NCBI GenBank assembly: GCA_004557455.1 | Contig: SFDX01000002.1 | Span: 21,115-85,114 of the forward strand | Length of the DNA: 64,000 nucleotides | DNA from: Akkermansia muciniphila | Lineage (GTDB): Bacteria; Verrucomicrobiota; Verrucomicrobiia; Verrucomicrobiales; Akkermansiaceae | Direction of reading: 5' to 3' | Part shown: positions 7,525-16,410 of the stretch, piece by piece | Layout: each line of letters begins with the position of its first letter | Position numbering within the stretch: the first letter of the stretch is position 1 | Program-made: the position numbers and the translations under genes | The notes under the pieces: generated by a model | Databases searched by the model: none | Seen by the model: only the letters and a program-made list of their open reading frames with translations | Told to the model about the DNA's origin: nothing

Positions 7525-8438
7525 GCCATGCCGAGGCGTGCACGAATATCCGCGCAGAGTCGCTCCGTCTCCGGAACGGGAACCCCCGCCGCCAGCGCGC
7601 GCCGCAGCGGCTCGCCCCAGATCGCTTCGTACTCCACGGGGCGCCCCCGCAGGTAGTCAACCGCGCTGCTGGGGATGAAGTCGCCCATCACCCGCGTGCG
7701 CTCCATCTGCGCCTGCACGATGGCCTCCGGCGTGGGGTGCCCGCGACGCGCCGCAGCCAGGCACACCTCCTCCATCACACGGCGGGAGCGCTCCACCTCC
7801 TCCGGCATGGTGAAGAGCTGCCGCACGCTGATACCCCCGTGCGCGAGGCACAGGCCGTTGAAGGGGATGTTCCAGGTGAGCTTGGTCCAGAGCGTCTGCT
7901 CGGCGTCATCGGCCGCCATGCTCGGCACCCCGGCGCGGGTCAAGTGAGCGGCGAACTCCTGCGCGCGGGCGAGCCCGTGCTCCCCCGGCACCAGCGGGGC
8001 AAAGCGTATCTCGCCGCCCTCCAGGTGGCGGATCACGCCCGGCTCATCCATCATGCAGCAGACGAAACACAGGCCGATGTACACATCCTCCGCCGGCACA
8101 ATCTCCGCAATTTTCTCCGCATTGCCCATGCCGTTCTGCAGGGTAATCACCTCCGTACCCGGGCGCAGCAGGGGCGGCAGAGCCTCCGCAAAAAGCCCGT
8201 TGCAGCAGGTCTTCCACGCTACGAATATGCGATCCACCGGCCCGCAGTCCGCCGAGCTGCGCACGGCATGCACCTGCGGCAGCTCTATATCGCCGTCCAC
8301 ACTCTGCACGCGCAGGCCCCGCTCCTGCATGGCCGCGCAGGCAGAGCGCCCGATAAACCATACCTCGTCCCCCGCTGCTGCCAGGCGTGCGCCGTAGTAG
8401 CAGCCCAGGGCCCCGGCTCCTAAAATGGCTGTCTTCAT
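7521..8438 (-). CDS. panE: 2-dehydropantoate 2-reductase family protein
   Basis: A 305-residue NADPH-dependent ketopantoate reductase. MKTAILGAGALGCYYGARLAAAGDEV is the N-terminal Rossmann GxGxxG motif; the conserved LTWNIPFNGLC block (lysine and asparagine region) and the C-terminal helical domain follow. The reaction reduces 2-dehydropantoate to pantoate in pantothenate synthesis; panD is encoded at 27850-28191. The start at MKTAILG is chosen because a promoter -10 box ends 6 bases before it; a longer frame of 19 extra codons precedes the promoter. Some family members act on other 2-oxo acids, so the substrate is probable, not certain. Confidence 0.85.
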   Translation of the reverse strand: MKTAILGAGALGCYYGARLAAAGDEVWFIGRSACAAMQERGLRVQSVDGDIELPQVHAVRSSADCGPVDRIFVAWKTCCNGLFAEALPPLLRPGTEVITLQNGMGNAEKIAEIVPAEDVYIGLCFVCCMMDEPGVIRHLEGGEIRFAPLVPGEHGLARAQEFAAHLTRAGVPSMAADDAEQTLWTKLTWNIPFNGLCLAHGGISVRQLFTMPEEVERSRRVMEEVCLAAARRGHPTPEAIVQAQMERTRVMGDFIPSSAVDYLRGRPVEYEAIWGEPLRRALAAGVPVPETERLCADIRARLGMA

Positions 8439-8444
8439 GCGCCC

Positions 8445-8473
8445 AGTATAGCCTTTTTGCCCCCTTTTTGCAA
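8445..8473 (-). promoter_or_regulatory. leaderless promoter of panE
   Basis: Minus-strand TTGCAA (8468-8473), 17 bp, TATACT (8445-8450), 6 bases, ATG at 8438. The same layout precedes gltX, ispG and secG. Confidence 0.65.
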
Positions 8474-8594
8474 TAAAAAATCCCCGCACACGCATTTTAG
8501 CCTTGCTTTCCCGTGCAGAAAGTTATATCCTCTCCCCACCTATCAACCTCGGGCGGGCCCGTTTCCCGCCCTACAAACATACAGAGTACCGACA

Positions 8595-8753
8595 ATGGGT
8601 CAACAGCACCGTAAGGAGACGAAGCGCCGCCGCCGCTGCGCTTACATCAAGCGCCGTAAGGAAATTGCCAAGAACGCCAAGAATGCCATCCCCGTTACCC
8701 CTGCACGCAAGGTTTCGGTGGCCGGCAGCGATTCCCCGGCTGCCGAGGCATAA
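8595..8753 (+). CDS. small strongly basic protein
   Basis: A 52-residue protein beginning MGQQHRKETKRRRRCAYIKR with about one third Arg/Lys in its first 30 residues, then a neutral Ala/Ser/Pro tail. The composition suggests RNA or ribosome binding, similar in character to small ribosome-associated proteins, but no family can be named with confidence. The ATG at 8595 is preferred over longer frames, whose extra part lacks the basic character. It stands alone and is followed by a good terminator at 8786-8827. Confidence 0.6.
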   Translation: MGQQHRKETKRRRRCAYIKRRKEIAKNAKNAIPVTPARKVSVAGSDSPAAEA

Positions 8754-8785
8754 CCCGCGCAGCGTTCGCTTCCTTTAATCCTATC

Positions 8786-8827
8786 GGCGCTGCTCCCGCT
8801 TCCTCGGGGTCAGCGCCTTTCTTTTTC
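8786..8827 (+). terminator. Rho-independent terminator after the small basic gene
   Basis: Stem GGCGCTG (8786-8792) and CAGCGCC (8811-8817), followed by a T-rich run TTTCTTTTTC (8818-8827). It lies 33 bases after the stop at 8753. Confidence 0.7.
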
Positions 8828-8831
8828 TCCC

Positions 8832-9665
8832 TTGCAGCAGGAGCCTCAATACTTGCCTTGGTGGATGCTTCCGCCCCTCTGGGGGTTGGATGCCCCGCTG
8901 GTCGCCGCTGCCTGGGGCGTCGCTTTCCCCGGCTTTTATGGGGTGACCTCTGCCTCGTCCGATCCGCTCATTCTCTTGGTTGCGGTGGTGTGGCTGCTCA
9001 ACCTGCTGCACCGCGTGATCACCGCTGCGTTGAATCGCACCGTGTGGTATGCGCCTTATTATCGCAGCCATGCTTTCCCCATGCTGTTGCTGGTCGCGGC
9101 GCTGCTCTTCGCCTCCGTGTGGATGGCGCTGTATGTGGTGGGTGCGGCATGTCTGGTGTATGGACTTGTGCCGCTCTGCCTGCTCGCCCTCTCTATGTTT
9201 CCCATGCCCGGGGCCGTGCGCAATGGCCTGCGTGCCTGGGCGCTGGCGGTGGCCTGTCAGGCGCCGGCCTGCTACTTTTCCTTCGGCATCGAGCCGGGGG
9301 ATGCCACCGTGCAGCCTGCCGCGTTGGGCTTGGGCGCTCTCTTCTTCCTGTTCCTGACGGAGCGCTTTTCCCTCCGCTACAACGGCCGTTTCCTGCAGGG
9401 CGGGGCGGCGTTCGCCTGCACGCTTTCCTCGGCGCTGCTCTTGTGCTGCTACTGGCGCGTGGCTTTCTCTGCCCCCGACCACCACTGGCCGGACCTCGCT
9501 CCCGTGTTCCAGACGCTCATCCTCGGCCTCGCCTGCCTGCACCTCTACCGCACCCGCGGCCCGCGCCTCCCCCTCTACCTCTCTTTCTCCCTCGGCTGGC
9601 CCGCCATGGCCGTCCCCGCCCTCCTCGCCCTCTGCTTCCAGTCCAACCCCCACTTCTTCTTCTGA
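8832..9665 (+). CDS. polytopic membrane protein of unknown function
   Basis: A hydrophobic protein of up to 277 residues with about seven or eight predicted membrane helices (for example PLILLVAVVWLLNLLH, FPMLLLVAALLFASVWMALYVV, LGLGALFFLFLTERF). No transporter or enzyme signature was recognised. The frame starts at a TTG directly after a terminator T-run; an ATG at 8865 (MLPPLWGLDAPL) is an alternative, so the N terminus is uncertain. The stop codon falls exactly at the left edge of the mosaic repeat (copy B). Frame use and the strongly GC-rich third positions support a real gene. Confidence 0.6.
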   Translation: MQQEPQYLPWWMLPPLWGLDAPLVAAAWGVAFPGFYGVTSASSDPLILLVAVVWLLNLLHRVITAALNRTVWYAPYYRSHAFPMLLLVAALLFASVWMALYVVGAACLVYGLVPLCLLALSMFPMPGAVRNGLRAWALAVACQAPACYFSFGIEPGDATVQPAALGLGALFFLFLTERFSLRYNGRFLQGGAAFACTLSSALLLCCYWRVAFSAPDHHWPDLAPVFQTLILGLACLHLYRTRGPRLPLYLSFSLGWPAMAVPALLALCFQSNPHFFF

Positions 9666-10053
9666 CCGCAGAACTGACTTCTTACCGCCGTGGTAGAAGA
9701 ACCCGAGAGGATTGATGACCGCGGAATAAAAGGAATTTTCGGAGACTGATTGGCCTGCGGAACTTCGGCAAGACGTCGGGGCAAATTCATGGTAGGTGGC
9801 TATAGATTTTTATCAAAAGAGCAAAGGCCCCTATCACCTCGGCGGAACGCAGTCTGCGCGGAGCCAAGTATGCCAATCAGTTTCCGACTCCTTCCGAAAA
9901 TTCTGCGTTCTGAGAAAATTCAGTTACCTACTACATCGGCGGTATGAAGTCTGTGCCAAGCTAAGCATGACTCAAACTCTCCGAGAATTCCTTTTATTCC
10001 GCGGTCCTCTCCTTCTCGCCCTCTATTACCTCGGCGGTGTGAAGTCTCGCACC
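9664..10053. repeat. mosaic palindromic repeat, copy B
   Basis: The second copy of the element at 5686-6127, filling most of the 551-base gap between the membrane protein gene and the AbiE-like pair. The left arm has one unit (including GACCGCGGAATAAAAGGAAT at about 9717); the centre AACTTCGGCAAGACGTCGG is almost identical to copy A. The right side has two or three inverted units, including one diverged unit (GACTCCTTCCGAAAATTC) and a final GGCGGTGTGAAGTCTCGCACC that matches the right end of copy A. The number of units differs between copies. No gene is supported inside. Confidence 0.85.
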
Positions 10054-10178
10054 TCCTTCGCCCGGCTCCGCTTCCCTCCGTGTATTCCGTGTCATCCGTG
10101 GACTTTTTTCCCTCTCTCCGCCGGATTCAATACAAAAATTTGGATTGTAAACAAAATTGTATTGAATTGCTTTTTTTA

Positions 10179-10207
10179 TTTACAATGGGGTAGGGCGGTG
10201 GTATAGT
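10179..10207 (+). promoter_or_regulatory. promoter of the AbiE-like pair
   Basis: TTTACA (10179-10184), 17 bp, TATAGT (10202-10207), then 9 bases to the ATG at 10217. The flanking 10135-10185 segment is markedly AT-rich. Confidence 0.65.
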
Positions 10208-10216
10208 AGAGGCGCC

Positions 10217-11191
10217 ATGACGAAGAGCGAACACATGCAGCAGGTGCTCGGCAGGGTGTTGGGCGGGGCGTATCTGATGGAAGATATGCCCGATGCCGCC
10301 GCGGCCCTGCGCTATGCCTGTGCCTTGGACCGGCAGATGCTTTATCGCGTGTCTGTCGGCGGGGCCGTCTTTGTCCTGGCCGTGGTGCGCGGGGACGCCG
10401 TGGTATCCCCCGCCTCGGTGCAGCGGGAGCAGCAGCGGGCGGCGGCGGTGCTCGCCCTGCCGGTCGCGGTGTACTGGCCGCATGCCGGTGCCGCGCAGGC
10501 GGAGGAACTGCGGAGGCTGGGGTGCAGCTACATCACGCCGGCGGGGGGCGCTTTCCTGCCCTTCCTGTGGCTTCGCATCCCGCCCGCGGAGTGGTCGGCC
10601 TCGCCCCCGAGCGGGGAGGAACCGGGCCCCCTGTCGCCGTGTGCTCAGGTGATTGTCCTGCGCCAGCTCCTCTTCGGGGATGTGGAGGGAAAGAACATCC
10701 GCTGCCTTGCCCGCCTGCTCCCCTACAGTGCCGCACTGCTGGGCCGGGCTACCCTCTCTCTGCTGGCCCATTCCCTGTGTGCCTATCCCGCCGGCACGCG
10801 GTGCGGTCGCTTCCTCTTCCCGAGCAACGCCCACGACCTCTGGTTGCAGGCCGAGCCCATGCTGCGCTCCCCCGTGCGGCAGCGCTTTGCCGTGTCGCGT
10901 GAGCTTGCCCCGCCCCTGCCCGCCGCCGGTATATCCGCCCTCGCCATGGCCTCCGACCTGGCCGACGACCCGCTGCCGACCTGCGCCTACTACCAACGCG
11001 CCCGAGCGGGTCGCCTGCAGCCCGCTCCTCCCCATGAGGCCTCGCTCCGTATCGAAAAATGGAGTTACCCGCCCTCAGCTCTCATCGCTCCCGGCTCCCG
11101 CCGCGTCGATGACCTCTCACTCTACCTCTCCCTGCGCGAGAACCACGACCCCCGCGTGCGCATCGCGCTGCAATCCCTCCACCTGCCATGA
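10217..11191 (+). CDS. putative antitoxin-like partner of the nucleotidyltransferase
   Basis: A 324-residue protein of uncertain family. The C-terminal part (FAVSRELAPPLPAAGISALAMASDLA, then VDDLSLYLSLRENHDPRVRIALQSL) resembles, from memory, partner proteins that precede AbiEii-like nucleotidyltransferases in type IV toxin-antitoxin-like pairs; this assignment needs a profile search. The N-terminal half has no clear motif. The stop overlaps the next start by 4 bases (ATGA), which implies coupled translation and a two-gene function. It is expressed from a nearly leaderless promoter immediately to the right of a mosaic repeat. Confidence 0.55.
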   Translation: MTKSEHMQQVLGRVLGGAYLMEDMPDAAAALRYACALDRQMLYRVSVGGAVFVLAVVRGDAVVSPASVQREQQRAAAVLALPVAVYWPHAGAAQAEELRRLGCSYITPAGGAFLPFLWLRIPPAEWSASPPSGEEPGPLSPCAQVIVLRQLLFGDVEGKNIRCLARLLPYSAALLGRATLSLLAHSLCAYPAGTRCGRFLFPSNAHDLWLQAEPMLRSPVRQRFAVSRELAPPLPAAGISALAMASDLADDPLPTCAYYQRARAGRLQPAPPHEASLRIEKWSYPPSALIAPGSRRVDDLSLYLSLRENHDPRVRIALQSLHLP

Positions 11192-12036
11192 GCCCCAAAA
11201 ATTACCTTGCTCTTCAGTCTCTACAGAACTTTGCCCGTGAGTTTTCTGCCTACACGGGGGAATACGTCATCATCGGCGGAGCCGCGTGTCACCTCTGGTT
11301 CGCGGATAAGCAGATCCATTTCCGCAATACCTTGGACGTGGACATGGCTCTGTTGTTGCAGGCCAATGCTCTTCCCTTCGTTCAGGCTTTCCTGAACTTC
11401 GTCGACAGGGTCGGCTACCGGGCGGAGAGTCATGCCCTCCGGGATGGGCGCGTTAAACGCCGCCTTTATCGTTTCCTTCTTGAGAAGGAAAGGGAATACC
11501 CCGCGATGATTGAGCTTCTGGGGCCCGACAATGCGGCGATACAGCACGCCTTCGATCAGCGCAGCATCCCCGTTAAGGTGGAGGGTGAGTATTGCGGGCT
11601 TTCCTGTATGCTGCTGGACCCTGCGTACTATGACATGCTGCGGAACGGTACGACTGAATGCTTGGGGGTGCCCGTGGTCAATAGGGAGACCCTCATTGCT
11701 CTCAAAATCAAGGCGTTCCTCAATATTCAGACCCTACATCGGCAGCCTGTGGTGCCGCCCCACGGCTCGGATGCGAGTATGGATAATGCCCGCAAGCATC
11801 GCAAGGACGTTATCTCGCTGCTTTACCTTTCCGAACTCTCTGTAACGCCCGTGGCTCCGAGTATTCACCGGGATATCGAAGCCTTTGCGACTCAACTGCT
11901 CCGCGATTCCGCCGAGCGCGATTCCCTCATTCGATCCGTTGGCGCTACGCAGAGCCTCGGCCATATCCCCATGGACTCCTCTCTCCTGACGGAGATGATG
12001 CAGGATCTTCTCGCTCTGTTTCCGGCTCAGGACTGA
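11188..12036 (+). CDS. AbiEii-like nucleotidyltransferase domain protein
   Basis: A 282-residue protein. Residues about 27-55 (VIIGGAACHLWF, then FRNTLDVDMALL) show the GG-x-A and TxDxD arrangement of the minimal nucleotidyltransferase fold, with the two aspartates as metal ligands. A lysine-rich central segment (ALKIKAFLNIQ) and KHRKDVISLLYL follow, as in AbiEii/AbiGii-like toxins. Such enzymes modify tRNA or other targets and can act in phage defence or as toxins. It is translationally coupled to the upstream gene. Whether this pair is a toxin-antitoxin module or another two-gene system is not settled by sequence. Confidence 0.65.
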   Translation: MSPKNYLALQSLQNFAREFSAYTGEYVIIGGAACHLWFADKQIHFRNTLDVDMALLLQANALPFVQAFLNFVDRVGYRAESHALRDGRVKRRLYRFLLEKEREYPAMIELLGPDNAAIQHAFDQRSIPVKVEGEYCGLSCMLLDPAYYDMLRNGTTECLGVPVVNRETLIALKIKAFLNIQTLHRQPVVPPHGSDASMDNARKHRKDVISLLYLSELSVTPVAPSIHRDIEAFATQLLRDSAERDSLIRSVGATQSLGHIPMDSSLLTEMMQDLLALFPAQD

Positions 12037-12114
12037 TAGCTCGCCTTCACCCCCTTTTGGCTCGTTTCTCGGGCGAGATGAGAAAGATTTTTCGCCCCTC
12101 TGCGAAGAATTTGC

Positions 12115-12142
12115 TTGCTTTCCTCGCTCCGTTTGCTACACT
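12115..12142 (+). promoter_or_regulatory. promoter upstream of the large PEP-CTERM gene
   Basis: TTGCTT (12115-12120), 16 bp, TACACT (12137-12142). The predicted start is close to 12150, next to a short ATG frame at 12151. Confidence 0.5.
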
Positions 12143-12150
12143 CTAACGCG

Positions 12151-12186
12151 ATGAATTGTCGCTCGCTTGCTCCGGACGCGGAGTGA
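12151..12186 (+). CDS. possible leader peptide, 11 residues
   Basis: A complete short frame MNCRSLAPDAE begins 8 bases after the -10 box, the same near-leaderless spacing used by real genes in this window, and ends 95 bases before the start of the large PEP-CTERM gene. It could be a regulatory uORF or chance. No amino-acid run typical of attenuators is present. Confidence 0.25.
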   Translation: MNCRSLAPDAE

Positions 12187-12281
12187 GTCAGCCCCGATTC
12201 TTCACCGGCCTCAAGGCGCCTCCCCCATCGACGGGTGGGTCGAGTCTCCCCAAGGCCACAACCTCAAACTCATACATCATC

Positions 12282-15200
12282 ATGAAACTACATTTGCCGA
12301 AAGGTCTCCTTGCGGTGTTGTTGTCGTGTTTTGTCAGCACGGCAGCTTTCACCTACGGGACGACGATCACGCTGAACACCGGTGCCACACAATCATCGGT
12401 TCCCACATTCGACGAGGGGGATACCACCTTGGTAGTCGATGTCACCGGCACCGGGGTTACTTGGGGCGCAGGGGCTCAGGTTGGCTCTGATGTTACCGCC
12501 ACGGTCAATATCGCAGAGAATGCGTCTATGAGTGTCGGGACGACTGACGCTCAATACAGCGTTTTCGCAAAAAAAGGAGGGCAAACGATCAATGTTGGTA
12601 AGAATGCGATATTGACAACCACCTGCTCTTTGGCAGGGTGGCAAGACAATTCGCCGAACTCAATGACAACCGCAATTAACCTCGGTGAGGGAGCTACATG
12701 GAATTCAGAATCGACCATGGGGACTGACAAGTGCGAGTATCTCCATCGGACGATTGTTACGATGAACGGGGCAAAGATTAATGTTGCATCAGGTAGTGCA
12801 ATAAGATCCGAACGCGGTGGTAATGGGGCGAATAAGTTTGTTACGCGTGCTGACGCTGCGGCGAAAAGTACTATTCAGGGAGACGGAAGCTTGATCACAC
12901 AGAATTCCGACATTACTTTTGATGTCGCTGCTCGCACGAACAAGACGGATGCAACGGAAGCTGATCTCGTTGTGAGTACCACTTTGAGCAAAACTGCCTA
13001 CAACGAAACATTCATCAAGGCCGGTACAGGTGTTTTGAATGTGACTAAGGGCGGTTCTGTCCATTTGAAGGTTCAAAATGGAGTGTTGAATCTTGGGGCA
13101 GGTGCCACTCTGGGTACTCTGACCACTGAGAGCGGTGTTTCCAATGTTTCCGGGACGGTAACCACGGTGAATACCTCCGGAGGTGAAACCAATGTTTCCG
13201 GGACGGTAACCACGGTGAATGCCTCCGGTGGTGTAACGAATCTCAACGCGAACGGAACGATAGACCTTATCGATATTCGAGGAAGTCAGGGAGCATTTAA
13301 TGGTACGGTCAACATAGCCGGCACGGTTGCTGCTAGCCATATCTGGATTACTGACATTGCTTCAAAGGAAAATGCCAAGCTTAATATCGTAGGCAGCGGT
13401 CAGCTGACTTACGATTCCGTCATTTGGTCATCCATCGATGGAACCAAGAGTGCTACGCTTACAAACAATGGAGAGACGGGGAACAATGCTCAATTCTCGG
13501 CCGACAGGGCCTTGTATACCATAGCCGATGCCGCGGTCACATATGAGGAAAGTGCGAACAAGACTTTCGCTCTGAAATTGCAGGATAGCTCTCTTGTGCA
13601 CAATGGAACGGGAACGGTGACTTTGAATAATGCCGGTAACACCATTGTGGACATCTCGGGCTCGGGATCGGTTGTGATGGACGGCGGCGTTGTGAGCGGC
13701 ACTCTGAATGTAAGCAGCTTTAACGGCTCCGGTACTGCTGAAATTACCGGTTCTATTACCGGAGGTGCGGTGCGGAATGTCAATATCCTGTCCACCCAGC
13801 GTCAGCTTGGCTCGACTATATTGAGCGGGAATATTAACTTTGATGTCCAGAAAGGCAACTTTGATTATAACGGTGAGGGGACCTACTCAACCGCTACCGG
13901 AATTCAGACCGTTACACGTGATACCATCTTGATCAGCGGTGTTGATGCAAGGCAGTTTACGGACGCTAGCTTCAAGGTGAACGGAGAGGCCGCTGACAAT
14001 CTGACGATTGATGCGGACGGTATTCGTGGTAGTGTGACGACCAATACCACGACGTACCTCATTGCGAATAAGACTGATGCAGTTTCATGGTCTGATGTGA
14101 CGAGCGCAGGTGGTAGCCTTGTTAAGTTTACCGCCGGAGGCAAACTGACGACGGCCGATACGGACAAGATCTTGTCCTCTGACATTGAGGTTGCGACCGG
14201 GGTGACCGGCAGCCGCTTGTCAGGTTCCGGTACGTATGTTCTGTCGATTAACTCTACCGATATTAAGGTAGATTCTCTCTCGGACTGGACCGGTACGGTG
14301 GAGCTTTCCGGGAGCCACACCGGGTTGGACCTCAGTTCCGCCAAGTTGGGTAACGCGGGGTCTACGATACTCCTCGATAATGTGACTGGTAAGGATTTGG
14401 CGACAGCGACGGTCAATGCCAATGTGGAGCTTACCTATAGGGGAACCAATGCGCAGAAGGCTGACGGATTGGTGATCACCGGAAACAAGGCAGATATTAC
14501 ATTCAACGGCAATGTAACAGGTGTTTTGACCGGTAATAGGACTGAGATTAATGTTCTTAATCAGGTTTCGGGAACCAAGTTGAACTTCACTGGATCGGAG
14601 AATAAGAATGTGCAGATTGTTGACGAGGCAGGAAGTTCCATTTCATTCTCGAAAAATGCCACGGATATCTCAACATCTATCGTGTCGCAGAAGGACGCCT
14701 CTACGGGAAAGACCTCGGTTTCGTTCGATAATGTCTCGGATGTGAGCATGAGAGGAAACATACTTAACGATAAATGGTCAGATTGGCACGCTAAAGGAGA
14801 CCTGAGTGTCAACTTGAACGAGAACACGAAGGTCACCTTCAGCGGGACGGTTCATGCGAACACCTTGAATGTGGCATCCGGTGCGGAGGCATCGTTCACG
14901 AAGGCTACCTCCCTCGATAAGGTGGTGGGTTCCGGTACCTTCAGCTCAACGGTTGAGCAGGGAATCACCCTCGGGACAGCAACAGATTCCAAGTTTACGG
15001 GGTCCATCAAAGCCTTGGGTGGAGCCGTGATCCAGGCAGCCTTTGCCGGTACTGATGCGCAGGAGGGTTCCCTCGCTAAAATCGATGCTACTGCCGGTTC
15101 GGTCAATCTGCTGAACACCTCTTCCGTGACGGTGACGGATATGGTCATCGGCGCGGGGCAGACGGTAGGTGTGTACAGCGGGACGGCTGTGCCGGGTGCG

Positions 15201-15650
15201 GCCGCCACGGGCAATGAAGGCGCGTTGACGGTAACGAACCTGACGGTGACGAGCGGTGAGGGTGGTGCCGCTACGCTGAATGCCAACCTGAACCTGACAG
15301 GAACCACCCTGACATTGAACGGTGTGTTGACCTTGGGCAGCGAGTTGACGCTGGGCAGCGGGAATACGCTGAGAGGAGTCGACTGGTCCTCGCTGACAAA
15401 TGAGCAATCCATCACGCTCATCGAAGGTGTGGACAGCATAGCCGGAGGGTACACCGGGCCGATTACGGCCGGCAGTGTGTTCAGCAACGTGAGCGATACG
15501 TCCACCATGCATTACTCCTTGGTGTATAGCGATCAGGCGAAGACGCTGACCTTGCAGGCCTCCAACGTCCCGGAGCCGACGACGGCGACGCTGTCGCTGT
15601 TGGCGCTGATGGGCTTGGCGGCGCGGAGACGCCGTAAGGCGGCGAAGTAA
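12282..15650 (+). CDS. large PEP-CTERM surface protein with beta-repeat body
   Basis: A 1122-residue exported protein. Signal peptide MKLHLPKGLLAVLLSCFVSTAAF; then about 1060 residues rich in Asn, Gly, Thr, Ser and Val with short irregular repeats typical of right-handed beta-helix passenger regions; then the C-terminal sorting signal VPEPTTATLSLLALMGLAARRRRKAAK. PEP-CTERM proteins are processed by an exosortase and reach the cell surface. A tandem 16-residue repeat (SNVSGTVTTVNTSGG, then TNVSGTVTTVNASGG) has a 48-bp DNA period near 13143-13238. No beta-barrel domain is present, so it is not a classical autotransporter. Base composition is lower in GC than its neighbours. The ATG at 12282 is chosen because it opens a proper signal peptide. 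Confidence 0.85.
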   Translation: MKLHLPKGLLAVLLSCFVSTAAFTYGTTITLNTGATQSSVPTFDEGDTTLVVDVTGTGVTWGAGAQVGSDVTATVNIAENASMSVGTTDAQYSVFAKKGGQTINVGKNAILTTTCSLAGWQDNSPNSMTTAINLGEGATWNSESTMGTDKCEYLHRTIVTMNGAKINVASGSAIRSERGGNGANKFVTRADAAAKSTIQGDGSLITQNSDITFDVAARTNKTDATEADLVVSTTLSKTAYNETFIKAGTGVLNVTKGGSVHLKVQNGVLNLGAGATLGTLTTESGVSNVSGTVTTVNTSGGETNVSGTVTTVNASGGVTNLNANGTIDLIDIRGSQGAFNGTVNIAGTVAASHIWITDIASKENAKLNIVGSGQLTYDSVIWSSIDGTKSATLTNNGETGNNAQFSADRALYTIADAAVTYEESANKTFALKLQDSSLVHNGTGTVTLNNAGNTIVDISGSGSVVMDGGVVSGTLNVSSFNGSGTAEITGSITGGAVRNVNILSTQRQLGSTILSGNINFDVQKGNFDYNGEGTYSTATGIQTVTRDTILISGVDARQFTDASFKVNGEAADNLTIDADGIRGSVTTNTTTYLIANKTDAVSWSDVTSAGGSLVKFTAGGKLTTADTDKILSSDIEVATGVTGSRLSGSGTYVLSINSTDIKVDSLSDWTGTVELSGSHTGLDLSSAKLGNAGSTILLDNVTGKDLATATVNANVELTYRGTNAQKADGLVITGNKADITFNGNVTGVLTGNRTEINVLNQVSGTKLNFTGSENKNVQIVDEAGSSISFSKNATDISTSIVSQKDASTGKTSVSFDNVSDVSMRGNILNDKWSDWHAKGDLSVNLNENTKVTFSGTVHANTLNVASGAEASFTKATSLDKVVGSGTFSSTVEQGITLGTATDSKFTGSIKALGGAVIQAAFAGTDAQEGSLAKIDATAGSVNLLNTSSVTVTDMVIGAGQTVGVYSGTAVPGAAATGNEGALTVTNLTVTSGEGGAATLNANLNLTGTTLTLNGVLTLGSELTLGSGNTLRGVDWSSLTNEQSITLIEGVDSIAGGYTGPITAGSVFSNVSDTSTMHYSLVYSDQAKTLTLQASNVPEPTTATLSLLALMGLAARRRRKAAK
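13143..13238 (+). repeat. 48-bp tandem repeat inside the PEP-CTERM gene
   Basis: AATGTTTCCGGGACGGTAAC begins at 13143 and again at 13191; the two 48-bp units differ at only a few positions and encode a 16-residue repeat. In-frame gain or loss is possible. Confidence 0.75.
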
Positions 15651-15675
15651 GGCGCGCCCGCGAGAGTAAATGGCA

Positions 15676-15709
15676 AGCCCCCGCTGTCTGTGAGACGGCG
15701 GGGGCTTTT
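15676..15709 (+). terminator. terminator between the PEP-CTERM and ankyrin genes
   Basis: Stem AGCCCCCGC (15676-15684) and GCGGGGGCT (15698-15706) followed by TTTT. The two flanking genes are convergent and the stem is symmetric, but the T-run serves the plus strand. GTAAATG (15666-15672) precedes it, as in the 3-prime elements at 45.3 and 47.2 kb. Confidence 0.7.
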
Positions 15710-15723
15710 GGGTGAGGGGTGGG

Positions 15724-16410
15724 TCAGGCTTGGGCGGCGGCGGAGAGGAGGGCGCGGAGGGATGGAGAAGCCGCGTAATCCAGGGCCGTCTTGCCGGTGT
15801 TGTCGACCGCAGCGGGGTCGGCCCCTTCCTCCAAGAGGAGGCGGACGACCGACTCCTCCCCGCGCCAGGCGGCACGGATGAGTGGGGTCCAGCCGAGCTC
15901 GGAATCGCGCGCCTCGGTATCGGCATTGAGGCGGAGGAGATGGCGGAGGATGGACTCCCGCCCCTCACCGATGGCCCACATGAGAGGCGTCCATCCGTTG
16001 GCATCGCGGGCCTCCATGGCGGCCCCGGAGCGCAGCAGGGCGCGCGCGAAGTCCATGCGGCAGAGGAACGCGGCCATCATGAGCGCGGTCCGCCCCTGTC
16101 GGTCCGCCGCGTTGGGGTTCGCCCCGCGGGTGAGGAAGAGGTTGACGAGCGGCTCTGCGCCGCGAAGCACCGCGAGCATGAGCGGCGTGCGCCCCCTGTG
16201 GTCCGCGAGGTCGGGATCGGCCCCCGCCTGCAGGAGAAGGGCGACCGCCTCCTCCCGGCCGCCGAGAGCGGCGTAGAAGAGGGGAGTGCGCAGGAAGGCA
16301 TCCCGCGTGTTGGCATCGGCCCCGCGGCGCAGGAGCGCGAGCAGGCCGGCGGTGTTACCGGACTCGCAGGCATCCGCGAGCTTGGCGAATAGGTCTGTGT
16401 CTCTGTTCAT
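15724..16410 (-). CDS. ankyrin-repeat protein
   Basis: A 228-residue soluble protein made almost entirely of about six ankyrin repeats with the consensus GxTPLxxAxxxGxxxxVxxLLxxGADxxxxD (for example LRTPLFYAALGGREEAV and GRTPLMLAVLRGAEPLV). Ankyrin repeats mediate protein-protein contact. There is no signal peptide or catalytic domain, so the partner and function are unknown. The gene is isolated, convergent with the PEP-CTERM gene and followed upstream by 184 bases of GC-rich spacer before the efflux operon. Confidence 0.8.
   Translation of the reverse strand: MNRDTDLFAKLADACESGNTAGLLALLRRGADANTRDAFLRTPLFYAALGGREEAVALLLQAGADPDLADHRGRTPLMLAVLRGAEPLVNLFLTRGANPNAADRQGRTALMMAAFLCRMDFARALLRSGAAMEARDANGWTPLMWAIGEGRESILRHLLRLNADTEARDSELGWTPLIRAAWRGEESVVRLLLEEGADPAAVDNTGKTALDYAASPSLRALLSAAAQA

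Noticed and set aside
12282..15650. Classical type V autotransporter
   Set aside because: The beta-helix-like body fits a passenger domain, but the C terminus is a PEP-CTERM signal and no 12-strand barrel is present.
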